From: a bacterium | GTDB lineage: Bacteria > Babelota > Babeliae > Babelales > JABDEC01 | Direction of reading: 5' to 3' | DNA length: 5,809 bases | Assembly (NCBI GenBank): GCA_947481115.1 | Contig: CANKEI010000049.1 | Span: 1 to 5,809, forward strand | Shown: piece by piece, positions 1 to 5,809 of the stretch | Position numbering within the stretch: the stretch's first letter is position 1 | Layout of the letters: each line of letters opens with the position of its first letter | Notes under the pieces: generated by a model | The model's input: only the letters and a program-made list of their open reading frames with translations | Database searches by the model: none | What the model was told of the DNA's origin: nothing | Program-made: the position numbers and the translations under genes

Positions 1-593
1 AATGCGCCAATATAACCCTTATCGCCAACTAGTTTTCCAAAAACATTTTGTGTGACAGATTCAAGAAGATCATGGTTGTTATCAGCTATATTGCCTGGTG
101 TAATATGAAAATTAGTAATCTCACCGTGCGAATTTATGATCAAATGTAACTTAAAGCCATAGAACCATCCTGTACTGGATTTACCCTTCTGTGCGATATT
201 TTTAAATAATTTATGTGATGAAGCACGCCGAACATGGCAGACCTCAAGCGTAGTGCTATCTATGATTGATACGCCATTACAATTTCCAAGTCCGCGAGTT
301 TTAATAAAAAGCAGCATAGGTACTAAAATTTCCTGCCTTAATTCTATAAAGCGACCATAGCTTACGGCATTAGGAAAACAAGAGCGTTCATATTTTAAAA
401 TGAAATTGTTATAGTAACTCTTAAAATTTTTATAATTAGACATGCTATAAAATATCGAAATAGTCATAATTTCACTTACAATTAGACCACGTTTAGGCCC
501 AACTGCTTTATCTTTGCCAAGCATATTTAATCCTGTTTTTTCAGACAAAAACTTGCAAAAATCATCAGCTTCGCAGAAAATAGTTACTAACAT
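1..593 (-). CDS. IS982-family transposase, C-terminus cut by window edge
   Basis: This is a DDE transposase that cuts and rejoins the element ends. 197 complete codons are visible; the family is usually about 290-300 residues, so roughly 100 are missing at the left edge. The frame is open throughout, starting MLVTIFCEADDFCKF at ATG 593-591. Family hallmarks appear in order: the N-terminal SEIMTISIF and YKNFKSYY segment, then IIDSTTLEVCH with the first catalytic Asp at residue 112, GWFYGFKLHLII, the ITPGNIADNN stretch, and GDKGYIG with the second Asp at residue 191. The catalytic Glu lies outside the window. A purine-rich AAAAAAGGAA ribosome-binding site precedes the ATG by about 7-8 bases. 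Both site and ATG lie inside an inverted repeat (separate entry). Whether the copy is intact cannot be told. Confidence 0.93.
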   Translation of the reverse strand, partial: MLVTIFCEADDFCKFLSEKTGLNMLGKDKAVGPKRGLIVSEIMTISIFYSMSNYKNFKSYYNNFILKYERSCFPNAVSYGRFIELRQEILVPMLLFIKTRGLGNCNGVSIIDSTTLEVCHVRRASSHKLFKNIAQKGKSSTGWFYGFKLHLIINSHGEITNFHITPGNIADNNHDLLESVTQNVFGKLVGDKGYIGA

Positions 594-653
594 TGCGGTA
601 TTCCTTTTTTAATTTTGGTTTAAGAGTCACAATTAAAAAAAATACCGCAATGT
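590..653 (-). repeat. Inverted repeat at IS end enclosing transposase ribosome-binding site and start codon
   Basis: Positions 590-602 and 641-653 are exact 13-bp inverted copies. Positions 605-614 and 631-640 are a further exact 10-bp pair. The only interruption is the CC at 603-604, and the loop is 615-630 (16 bases). The transcript hairpin would therefore have 23 base pairs with one 2-base bulge. The right arm coincides with the presumed IS terminus. The left arm contains the transposase ATG (593-591), and the GGA of the ribosome-binding site sits at the bulge. Transcripts entering from tolA would carry both arms and could mask translation start. Transcripts starting inside the loop region would carry only the inner arm. 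Confidence 0.75.
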
Positions 654-681
654 CTTTATAATTCAATGTTTTTTTTAGATT

Positions 682-1803
682 TTAATTATCGAACTGGCGT
701 TGCTTAAATGTTAATGTATGCGATTTGCCCCAGGCTTCGGATGGCCAGACAACTTGATTAATGGCTAATTCAACTGAAACATCAAAAACTAAGACGCCTG
801 AAGATTGCTTAATATCAACTCTTTCCATGACGCCAGCAGGGTCAACAAATACTTCGACTACTGTTTCTAAATCACGTTTAAAACCGAGCGGTGGTCGCCA
901 GTTTTGTGACACTGCCCCCCGCAAACTGTCTTGCAACTGTAATAATTCTAAATCTTTACGTCCAATTGCTAGCTCTTGATTATTAATATTAGAACTAGAA
1001 ATAGTGTCACTGGTACTGTTATTATTATTAATATTATTATTAATAATAATAATATTGCTGGTACTTACATTAGTTACACTCGAATTATTATTTAAATTAT
1101 TTTTAGAAGTGTCGCTAAGATCTGAACTAGTTACCTGCTTCGAATCTAAATTTTTAGTCTCAACTGGCGCAACTTGTTTTACTTCAGGAACTACTGTTTC
1201 ACTACTAATTTTTTCAGCGCTCTTAGGTAAAATTTGCTCGGCAGGTTTAATTTTAGCTTGCAAAGTTTCTGATACTATAGATGCTATTTTAGATATTTTT
1301 TTAGTTACAGCTAACTCTGATTTTTTGATCACAGGCTTAACTGCTACCGGCTTAAGAGTTGGCTTTACAGCTAGCTTTATTTTATTAGCACTATTTTTAC
1401 TTAGTTTAGTTTTAGTAATTTCAGGCGTAACTTTTTTAGACACCTTAGGCTTAATAAATTTATAAATTATGGGCTTAGAATTAGTAAATTTTTGATTTTT
1501 AATATTTGGTAATTTAATTAATTTTGGTGTTTTATTTAAATTCTGCTTTCTGGCATTACTGGCACCTTGTGCATTAATCTGCTGAATCGAACCAGGCACA
1601 TGTTTATAAAATGGCATAAATGCTACTGGTAAATCACCACTAGCAAAACGAGCTGTGATCGTTAAACTATCATGTAAATTTACCCCATGCTGTATAAATA
1701 AAAAGCTATACAGCACAATTAAATGTAATGCAGCGACTAGTGTTAATAACTGTCCCCAAAATACCAAATATTTAAACTGAACGCTTTGCCGCCAAGGCCA
1801 CAT
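682..1803 (-). CDS. TolA/TonB-like energy-transducing protein (third gene of Tol cluster)
   Basis: This is the likely transperiplasmic arm that carries TolQ-TolR proton-motive energy to the outer membrane. From ATG 1803 (373 aa, MWPWRQ) it has one membrane helix at about residues 12-37 with a histidine (H27) as in the TonB/TolA anchor. A Lys-rich linker with scattered Pro follows (about 84-222), then an Asn/Ser/Ile-rich low-complexity stretch (about 228-276). The TonB/TolA-type C-terminal domain (about 289-366) has NWRPP around W302 and a DIKQSSG strand-turn followed by FD. An in-frame ATG at 1824 would add seven residues. I prefer 1803 because GGGGA (1814-1810) lies six bases ahead of it, whereas the 1824 site has only a weak match. 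The gene overlaps tolR by 32 bp. Gene order points to TolA, while the domain alone does not separate TolA from TonB, so no symbol is given. The linker is unlike the Ala/Lys/Glu helix of enterobacterial TolA. Confidence 0.85.
   Translation of the reverse strand: MWPWRQSVQFKYLVFWGQLLTLVAALHLIVLYSFLFIQHGVNLHDSLTITARFASGDLPVAFMPFYKHVPGSIQQINAQGASNARKQNLNKTPKLIKLPNIKNQKFTNSKPIIYKFIKPKVSKKVTPEITKTKLSKNSANKIKLAVKPTLKPVAVKPVIKKSELAVTKKISKIASIVSETLQAKIKPAEQILPKSAEKISSETVVPEVKQVAPVETKNLDSKQVTSSDLSDTSKNNLNNNSSVTNVSTSNIIIINNNINNNNSTSDTISSSNINNQELAIGRKDLELLQLQDSLRGAVSQNWRPPLGFKRDLETVVEVFVDPAGVMERVDIKQSSGVLVFDVSVELAINQVVWPSEAWGKSHTLTFKQRQFDN
1019..1056 (-). repeat. ATT/AAT trinucleotide tract in the tolA-like linker
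   Basis: These 38 consecutive A/T bases consist of ATT-type triplets that switch to AAT-type triplets. Positions 1032-1051 form an exact 20-bp palindrome. On the coding strand the tract gives the Ile/Asn run of the linker (IIIINNNINNNN). Its unit is three bases, so slippage would change linker length without a frameshift. Confidence 0.7.
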
Positions 1804-2185
1804 GTTTGATCCCCGGGACACCATTGATTAAATCGACCACCCTAATAATATCTTTATAGACTACGTCTTTGTCACCTTGTACAATCACAATCTTATCTTT
1901 GGACTTAGCTAATGCTTTAGTTACAGCCTGTGCTAAATTTGCTTCAGTAACTTTATGATCATTTACAAAAAAAAGCTTATTTTTATCAACTGAAATTAAA
2001 ACATTATCCGCAGCTAAATTAGTTTTAGAAGTATTTTTAGTCTCTGGCAAACTAATTTTTAACGAATTTTGCATTAATGGCGTTGTAACCATAAAAATAA
2101 TTAATAACGTAAATGCAGTATCAATTAAAGCAGTTAGCGTAATTTCTGGTTGCGGCAATGCTATTTTACGGCGACGTCTGTACAT
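1772..2185 (-). CDS. tolR: TolR/ExbD family biopolymer transport protein
   Basis: This is the stator partner of TolQ in the inner membrane proton channel. At 137 aa it matches the usual 130-145. It opens with a strongly basic cytoplasmic tail (MYRRRRK), then the family's PEITLTALIDTAFTLLIIF segment. D22 corresponds to the protonatable membrane aspartate of TolR and ExbD. One membrane helix (about 17-34) is followed by the periplasmic domain, including the conserved pattern around ISLPET, VLISVDKN and IVIVQGDKDVVYKDIIRVVD. The start at 2185 is supported by GGAGAA about nine bases upstream, which overlaps the end of tolQ (gap of 5 bp). Its 3' end overlaps the tolA-like gene. Choosing TolR over ExbD rests on the gene order and the TolQ-like partner. 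Confidence 0.92.
   Translation of the reverse strand: MYRRRRKIALPQPEITLTALIDTAFTLLIIFMVTTPLMQNSLKISLPETKNTSKTNLAADNVLISVDKNKLFFVNDHKVTEANLAQAVTKALAKSKDKIVIVQGDKDVVYKDIIRVVDLINGVPGIKHVALAAKRSV
1810..1814 (-). promoter_or_regulatory. Ribosome-binding site choosing the 1803 start of the tolA-like gene
   Basis: The minus strand reads GGGGA here, six bases before ATG 1803-1801, and lies inside the end of tolR. The alternative ATG at 1824-1822 has no comparable purine-rich site at the right distance. This supports the shorter protein and translational coupling to tolR. Confidence 0.55.
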
Positions 2186-2190
2186 TCTGA

Positions 2191-2895
2191 TTATTCTCCA
2201 TTTTCATGTAGATCATGCGACCAATACAAACGTTGTGCCACTCCCAAGAAATAATCTGACAGTGTCATAAGCTGCTGTTCAATTTTAACTACGCGATTAA
2301 ATAAATAATGATACATCGCTAAAGCGGGCAGTGCTATAATCAAGCTTTCTAGTGTTGCCATTAAGGCTTCTGCCACACCCGGTGCAACTACTGTAATATC
2401 CGCAGCCTGTTTTTTACTAATATCAATAAACGCATGGATTAAACCCCAAATTGTACCATATAGACCTAATAACGGCGCAATTGAAGCACTCACTGACAAA
2501 AACGACAAGTAAGACCGTTCCTGCTGTACAATGCTATCAATTAATTGATCTTGCATATCACGTAAATAATCATATTTTTGATCGCTTAATTGCTTACGCC
2601 CAGATCCAGTTAACTGTTTAATTTGCCCCAAAGAACGTGATAAAAAATAACCTGGAATAGTATTTGATAATTTAGAACTAATTTGCACTAGATCTTCGAT
2701 GCTATCTGCTGCTTTGATATGCGCTAAAGCAATTTTAATGCTGCGATTCCAAATACGCCACGTAATTAATTTATATAAAAAAATGGTCCAGCAACCGATC
2801 GACATCAATAGTAAAATTATGTAAACCACCCATGTCATGGTGTCAGACTGTGATACTAGTTGCCAAATGGCATTACCGGAAAAAACAACTTTCAT
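2191..2895 (-). CDS. tolQ: TolQ/ExbB/MotA family proton channel protein
   Basis: This inner-membrane subunit forms the proton channel with TolR. Its 234 aa is close to the roughly 230 of E. coli TolQ. Membrane segments lie at about residues 20-43, 131-157 and 166-199, with a cytoplasmic domain between the first two. The signature PLLGLYGTIWGLIHAF (141-156) and VAPGVAEALMAT (170-181) are present, and T148 and T181 match the polar pore threonines of the family. The third helix then departs from the usual glycine-rich sequence, reading LESLIIALPALAMYHY. The short N-terminus before the first helix (IWQLVSQSD) is TolQ-like rather than ExbB-like. The ATG at 2895 has AGGAG four bases upstream (2904-2900). 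It is the first of three tightly packed Tol genes and lies 53 bp after cca on the same strand. Confidence 0.93.
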   Translation of the reverse strand: MKVVFSGNAIWQLVSQSDTMTWVVYIILLLMSIGCWTIFLYKLITWRIWNRSIKIALAHIKAADSIEDLVQISSKLSNTIPGYFLSRSLGQIKQLTGSGRKQLSDQKYDYLRDMQDQLIDSIVQQERSYLSFLSVSASIAPLLGLYGTIWGLIHAFIDISKKQAADITVVAPGVAEALMATLESLIIALPALAMYHYLFNRVVKIEQQLMTLSDYFLGVAQRLYWSHDLHENGE

Positions 2896-2919
2896 AAAAC
2901 TCCTGCTTAAATTTTAAAT

Positions 2920-2940
2920 CTCATACCGAGAATTTTGCTG
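2920..2940 (-). other. Weak inverted repeat between cca and tolQ
   Basis: The minus strand reads AAATTCTC, a five-base loop GGTAT, then GAGATTT. It can pair as a short stem with one bulged base. There is no strong GC stem followed by a U-run, so it is not a convincing terminator, and transcription from cca into tolQ is likely. It could be a weak attenuator or chance in AT-rich DNA. Confidence 0.15.
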
Positions 2941-2948
2941 ATAATTAT

Positions 2949-4427
2949 TTATTTTGCAAGTTTTTGCAGTAATACTGCTTTATCTGTAATACCCTGCGTA
3001 ATCTGAATGTCATAAGCCCGCGCTAAAAGTTTACCTAACTCGGGGCCAGCAGTTGCCAAATTTAACGCTAGTAGATCTTGGCCGGTTAATACTGGCAGTT
3101 CTGGCTTACTAATAATTTCTAATTCACGCGCACGAGCCATAAAATCTAAAATCTCTTGATCAACTGTTTTTAACGGTATCTGTGAGCCATCACCATTACG
3201 ACCAGCTCGATCGGCCCATGCCAATTGCGCCAACAAAAGTAAACTAGCATCTGGTGCTAATTGTAAAGCTAACTTTTTATAAGTACTGGCCCGGACTTTT
3301 TGTGTAACATATTGTCCTGGTCGCATATGATACAAAACTAATTTTGGCACAATTTTAAGCAAATCTTTTTGCTCAGTGATTCGTTTAAGTAATTTTTTAC
3401 TTAGCTCTACACCAGCTACTTCATGTCCAAAACTACGATATAGCCCGTCGATTAATTTAGTCGTCACAGCTTTACCTAGATCATGACAGATAGCTGCCCA
3501 ACAAAGTAAAACTCTTAATTCAGCACTGGACACAAAATTATCTATAAAATTATTTTTATTAACACTATTTATATTAGTTATTTCGAGCGACTGGAGATTA
3601 TTATTACTATCGCCAGCTAAATCATAAATTACAGCGTCTAGAGCCTGCATAGTGTGCTCGAACACGTCCCCTTCAGGATGCCATTTAATATTTTGCGGCA
3701 CACCGACAGTATTATATAGTTCTGGTAAAATCTCTTCTAGTCTACCAATCGTTTGCAACCATCTAATGCCTAATGACGGGCGCTGTGATTTTAAAAATAG
3801 TTTCTGAAACTCTTGTTCGATTCTTTCGCGCGAAATTTTAGTTAAATCCATGGTTTTGCATAAATTATTTAAAACTAAATCTGGCTGAAATTCAAAACGC
3901 CCCATCAAGCTCATGACCCTAAAAAATCTCAGTGGATCTTCACCAAATAGTTCCGGATCTACTGCGCGTAAAATTTTATGTTTTAAATCTTGTTGCCCGC
4001 CATACAGATCTATTAATTCACCAGTTGCTAAATCTACACCCATGGCATTAATAGTCAGATCACGACGCCTAAAAGCAGCGTGAAAATTTAAATTAGGATC
4101 AACTTGTACTATTGGCTTACGTCCCACACTGTCTGATCTTGGCAAACTCCAGTCAACATTTAAATGCGCTAATCTTAAAACACCAAATGCTTGCCCTACT
4201 AATATTACCGTCCCAAACTTGCGCAGCTCAGTTTCAAGTTGTGCTACAGTTAAGCCATAAACTTCTAGATCTAAATCTTTGAGTGCTGTCTCACCTAGCA
4301 AAATATCACGCACTGCCCCACCAACTAGTAGTACTCGAACTCCAGCAATCCTAGTTAGCTGTGCAATAATAGTTTTTAATTCTGGATATTTTTGGTAAAT
4401 CTGTGTAATCAAGAAATTCTCGCTCAA
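2949..4427 (-). CDS. cca: CCA tRNA nucleotidyltransferase with HD domain
   Basis: It adds or repairs the 3'-terminal CCA of tRNAs in the cytoplasm. The head holds LLVGGAVRD (33-41), the metal-binding DLDLE (D51, D53), RRDLTINAMG (121-130) and EDPLRFFR (163-170), in the class II polymerase order. An HD phosphohydrolase domain follows, with H258 in FEHTMQ, H315-D316 in CHDLGK, H335-E336, and H367 in YHMRPGQ. At 492 aa it is longer than E. coli Cca (about 410), partly because of an Asn-rich insert at 271-297. The start is TTG at 4427-4425. A stop codon (TAA) lies directly upstream, so no earlier start exists, and the next Met would remove the GGxVRD motif. No clear ribosome-binding site precedes it. 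A full CCA-adding activity versus an A-adding or poly(A) role cannot be separated here, but the family is clear. Confidence 0.93.
   Translation of the reverse strand: MSENFLITQIYQKYPELKTIIAQLTRIAGVRVLLVGGAVRDILLGETALKDLDLEVYGLTVAQLETELRKFGTVILVGQAFGVLRLAHLNVDWSLPRSDSVGRKPIVQVDPNLNFHAAFRRRDLTINAMGVDLATGELIDLYGGQQDLKHKILRAVDPELFGEDPLRFFRVMSLMGRFEFQPDLVLNNLCKTMDLTKISRERIEQEFQKLFLKSQRPSLGIRWLQTIGRLEEILPELYNTVGVPQNIKWHPEGDVFEHTMQALDAVIYDLAGDSNNNLQSLEITNINSVNKNNFIDNFVSSAELRVLLCWAAICHDLGKAVTTKLIDGLYRSFGHEVAGVELSKKLLKRITEQKDLLKIVPKLVLYHMRPGQYVTQKVRASTYKKLALQLAPDASLLLLAQLAWADRAGRNGDGSQIPLKTVDQEILDFMARARELEIISKPELPVLTGQDLLALNLATAGPELGKLLARAYDIQITQGITDKAVLLQKLAK
3537..3617 (-). other. Asn-rich insert in the HD domain of cca
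   Basis: Residues 271-297 of Cca read as a low-complexity Asn/Ser/Ile stretch (SNNNLQS, then NINSVNKNNF). It lies between the first HD-domain histidine (H258) and the H315-D316 pair. The DNA has an ATT triplet run and low GC compared with the flanking catalytic codons. It looks like a surface-loop expansion similar in composition to the tolA-like linker. Confidence 0.5.
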
Positions 4428-4468
4428 TTATTTTATTAATTATATTATTTTTTTAGGTTTAAAAAATT
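4428..4468. promoter_or_regulatory. Divergent intergenic region with a minus-strand -10 box
   Basis: This 41-bp, almost wholly A/T region separates cca (minus) and the phospholipase gene (plus). The minus strand has an exact TATAAT at 4444-4439. Transcription would then begin near 4432, only about five bases before the cca TTG, giving a nearly leaderless message; no good -35 is seen at 17-18 bp. For the plus strand, TATATT at 4441-4446 overlaps the same box, and AGG at 4455-4457, eleven bases before TTG 4469, is a weak ribosome-binding site. The region is so AT-rich that chance matches are expected. Confidence 0.35.
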
Positions 4469-5809
4469 TTGTATCACAAACTAAATTTAATTCGCATATT
4501 ATTTTTTATTACTATAACTAATCTACAAGTTATAGCGAATACACAGCAACCACCTACGCTCGTGGTGAGTGATTTAGACGCAAGCCCGAGGGAGCCTTTG
4601 GCGAAGACGGGGCGCTGTGATAAATCTTATCGAACCATAAAGCCAAGCAATCAGGTTAACCATAAAAATCTAACCCGCAACGAATATCAAACTGTAGCTT
4701 TTGTGCGCACAGACGCCAATCTAAATCACTTAGAAACCAGATTTATTACTAAACACGCTAACTATCGCACACAAAATTTAGCTAATTTTTTAGACCCCAA
4801 GACTACTAACAATATAACTTTTAGCTCGATCAGCAATCATAATTCTACCAATTTAGAGCACCAAAACTCACCCCAAACTTTACCCGATCTTAAAATCGCT
4901 CTTTGTTTTAGTGGTGGCGGTTATCGCACCATGGTTTACAGTTTGGGTATTTTATTGGGGGCCGAAAAAATTAATTTATTACCAGCTGTATCTTATCTTA
5001 GCTGCTTATCTGGTTCTACTTGGTCAGTCGGCGCTTATTTATCTGGCAACCATAAATTATGTGATTTACGCAACCACTTTAAAATTATTACCCAAAATAA
5101 TTTAACTAAATTTTATCGTCTAGATCACTTGTTCGATCAATATATGCAACATAAATTTCTACACGAGTCTAGTAACTTAATTTTACTGTGGGGCAGTTTA
5201 TTAGCTAATCAAATTCTTAATCATGTCTCCCCACAAAAATTTAGTTTAAAATTAAGTGAGCAACAATATTTTGCTACACATTATGCCCACTTGTTACCAA
5301 TTTATACTGCAATTATCCCCAATTTAATCACGTCAGGAAATCTAAATTTCAAGCAGACACAACAACTTGCAGATTCCCATACACCAATTTCGCACACTTA
5401 TAATTATAGCTGGCTAGAATTTACACCATACGAAGTTAGTTATGTTGCCGAGCTCGCAGCTGTACCAAGCTGGGCTTTCGGTCGTAAATTTGATGCTGGA
5501 ATATCGCAAAACTTTGCGCCAGAATTACCATTAGCTTATTTACTGGGCATTTTTGGCTCAGCTTTTACCGCTAATCTCACCGAAATTTATCGCGAAACCC
5601 AACCACTAATCTCAGTTCCAATGATCGACTTCAGGCAACCAAAATTAAACTATTTAAAATATTTACCGCACTTGCGAATATTACCAGCCAAAATTAATAA
5701 TTTTGCTTTTAATTTAGAATTAGAGCCGACCAATTTGGGCACACGATTTTGGGGATGGGATAAAATTAAGACTAAAATTGATCAACGATTACAAAAAATC
5801 GCGCACAGT
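4469..5809 (+). CDS. Secreted cPLA2/phospholipase B-like lipase, C-terminus beyond window
   Basis: This is a predicted phospholipase A2 or lysophospholipase of the eukaryote-type cPLA2 catalytic family (Ser-Asp dyad). 447 open codons are visible. The N-terminus from TTG 4469 looks like a signal peptide: a basic YHKLNLIR start, a hydrophobic ILFFITITNLQVIA core and a likely cut after A23. There is no in-frame ATG before the catalytic domain, and a stop lies at 4460-4462. A linker of about 120 polar residues follows. The catalytic part starts with ALCFSGGGYRTM (R153 at the family's conserved Arg) and LSGSTWS with the nucleophile S183. The family block WLEFTPYEVS (315-324), WAFGRKF (335-341) and GIFGSAF (360-366) follows. 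The catalytic Asp is expected beyond position 5809. It is divergent from cca. Substrate and destination are inferred; a role on host or prey membranes is plausible. A GC-rich islet encodes residues 35-53. Confidence 0.85.
   Translation, partial: MYHKLNLIRILFFITITNLQVIANTQQPPTLVVSDLDASPREPLAKTGRCDKSYRTIKPSNQVNHKNLTRNEYQTVAFVRTDANLNHLETRFITKHANYRTQNLANFLDPKTTNNITFSSISNHNSTNLEHQNSPQTLPDLKIALCFSGGGYRTMVYSLGILLGAEKINLLPAVSYLSCLSGSTWSVGAYLSGNHKLCDLRNHFKIITQNNLTKFYRLDHLFDQYMQHKFLHESSNLILLWGSLLANQILNHVSPQKFSLKLSEQQYFATHYAHLLPIYTAIIPNLITSGNLNFKQTQQLADSHTPISHTYNYSWLEFTPYEVSYVAELAAVPSWAFGRKFDAGISQNFAPELPLAYLLGIFGSAFTANLTEIYRETQPLISVPMIDFRQPKLNYLKYLPHLRILPAKINNFAFNLELEPTNLGTRFWGWDKIKTKIDQRLQKIAHS
4571..4626 (+). 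repeat. GC-rich, partly palindromic islet in the phospholipase reading frame
   Basis: Positions 4577-4620 hold 30 G/C in 44 bases (68 %), in surroundings of about one third. The islet is bounded by exact inverted hexamers, GATTTA at 4571-4576 and TAAATC at 4621-4626. Inside, 4584-4602 can form a hairpin (GCCCGAGG, loop GAG, CCTTTGGC) with one mismatch and one G-T pair. CGC 4579-4581 can pair with GCG 4612-4614. It is read in frame as about residues 35-53 (DLDASPREPLAKTG), just after the signal peptide. This could be a small inserted palindromic element. No second copy is in the window, so the repeat nature is inferred. Confidence 0.35.

Larger units (their letters stand above)
1..653 (-). mobile_element. 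IS982-family insertion sequence, partial (transposase-start end only)
   Basis: The element is identified by its transposase, which has the IS982-type DDE domain. I place its right-hand end at 653, because reading inward on the minus strand gives ACATTGCGGTATT, and IS982 elements usually start with AC. That leaves 60 bp between the end and the start codon, a normal leader for the family. The other terminus and about one third of the transposase lie beyond position 1, so the target duplication and terminal-repeat match cannot be checked. The element lies 28 bp behind the tolA-like stop codon and has the same orientation as that operon. The boundary is inferred from the inverted repeat and could be off by a few bases. 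Confidence 0.75.

Noticed and set aside
655..662. TATAAA-like box on the minus strand just outside the IS end
   Set aside because: It lies in flanking DNA rather than the IS, has no matching -35, and such boxes are common in AT-rich sequence, so I do not list it as the transposase promoter.
761..979. Plus-strand open frame of 72 codons
   Set aside because: It lies wholly antisense to the conserved C-terminal domain of the tolA-like gene, has no family signal and reads as a Ser/Thr-rich shadow.
1004..1465. Plus-strand open frame of 153 codons that looks like a Leu/Ile-rich membrane protein
   Set aside because: Its hydrophobic character comes from reading the Asn/Lys-rich tolA-like linker and the ATT/AAT tract antisense. 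It is a composition artefact inside a well-supported gene.
2896..2948. Possible terminator between cca and tolQ
   Set aside because: Only a weak bulged stem without a U-run is present. A real intrinsic terminator would need a stronger stem.
4571..4626. The GC-rich islet as a small RNA gene or riboswitch
   Set aside because: It lies inside an open reading frame between a signal peptide and its enzyme and matches no RNA fold I recognise. An inserted palindromic element or ordinary coding drift is simpler.
4911..5105. Plus-strand open frame of 64 codons starting MVAVIAPW
   Set aside because: It overlaps the conserved SGGGYR and SGSTW region of the phospholipase in another frame and has no independent support.
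1..5809. tRNA genes, rRNA genes or CRISPR arrays
   Set aside because: I saw no regularly spaced direct repeats and no tRNA arm motifs such as GGTTCGANTCC in the non-coding gaps, which are all under 100 bp.

Overview
This is an AT-rich window (roughly one third G+C by eye) from a Gram-negative-type bacterium. It holds six genes with no gene-free stretch over 300 bases. From left to right they are a partial IS982-family insertion sequence, a Tol-type envelope energy cluster (TolA/TonB-like protein, TolR, TolQ), a CCA-adding tRNA nucleotidyltransferase, and a divergent partial gene for a secreted phospholipase of the cytosolic PLA2 (cPLA2)/phospholipase B family. The first five are on the minus strand and the last is on the plus strand.

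The cca, tolQ, tolR and tolA-like genes run in that order in the direction of transcription. There are 53 bp between cca and tolQ, 5 bp between tolQ and tolR, and an overlap between tolR and the tolA-like gene, so they look like one operon. TolQ and TolR keep the residues of a proton-driven stator (two pore threonines and the TolR membrane aspartate). The third protein is the transperiplasmic arm, with one N-terminal membrane helix, a Lys-rich then Asn-rich linker, and a TonB/TolA-type C-terminal domain. In many genomes tolB and pal follow. Here the insertion sequence begins 28 bp after the last stop codon, in the same orientation, so operon transcripts should run into it. No strong terminator lies between them.

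Two non-genic structures stand out. The transposase start codon and ribosome-binding site lie inside a long imperfect inverted repeat at the insertion-sequence end, which would form a start-masking hairpin only in transcripts entering from outside. A short GC-rich, partly palindromic islet (about 68 % G+C in 44 bp) sits in frame between the signal peptide and the catalytic domain of the phospholipase gene. It resembles, in behaviour, the protein-coding palindromic elements known from Rickettsia.

Taxonomy cannot be fixed from the window. Low GC, an IS982 element, a eukaryote-like secreted phospholipase and Asn-rich low-complexity inserts fit a protist-associated or intracellular bacterium. Dependentiae (Babeliae) or a host-associated gammaproteobacterium are reasonable guesses. 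This is inference only.
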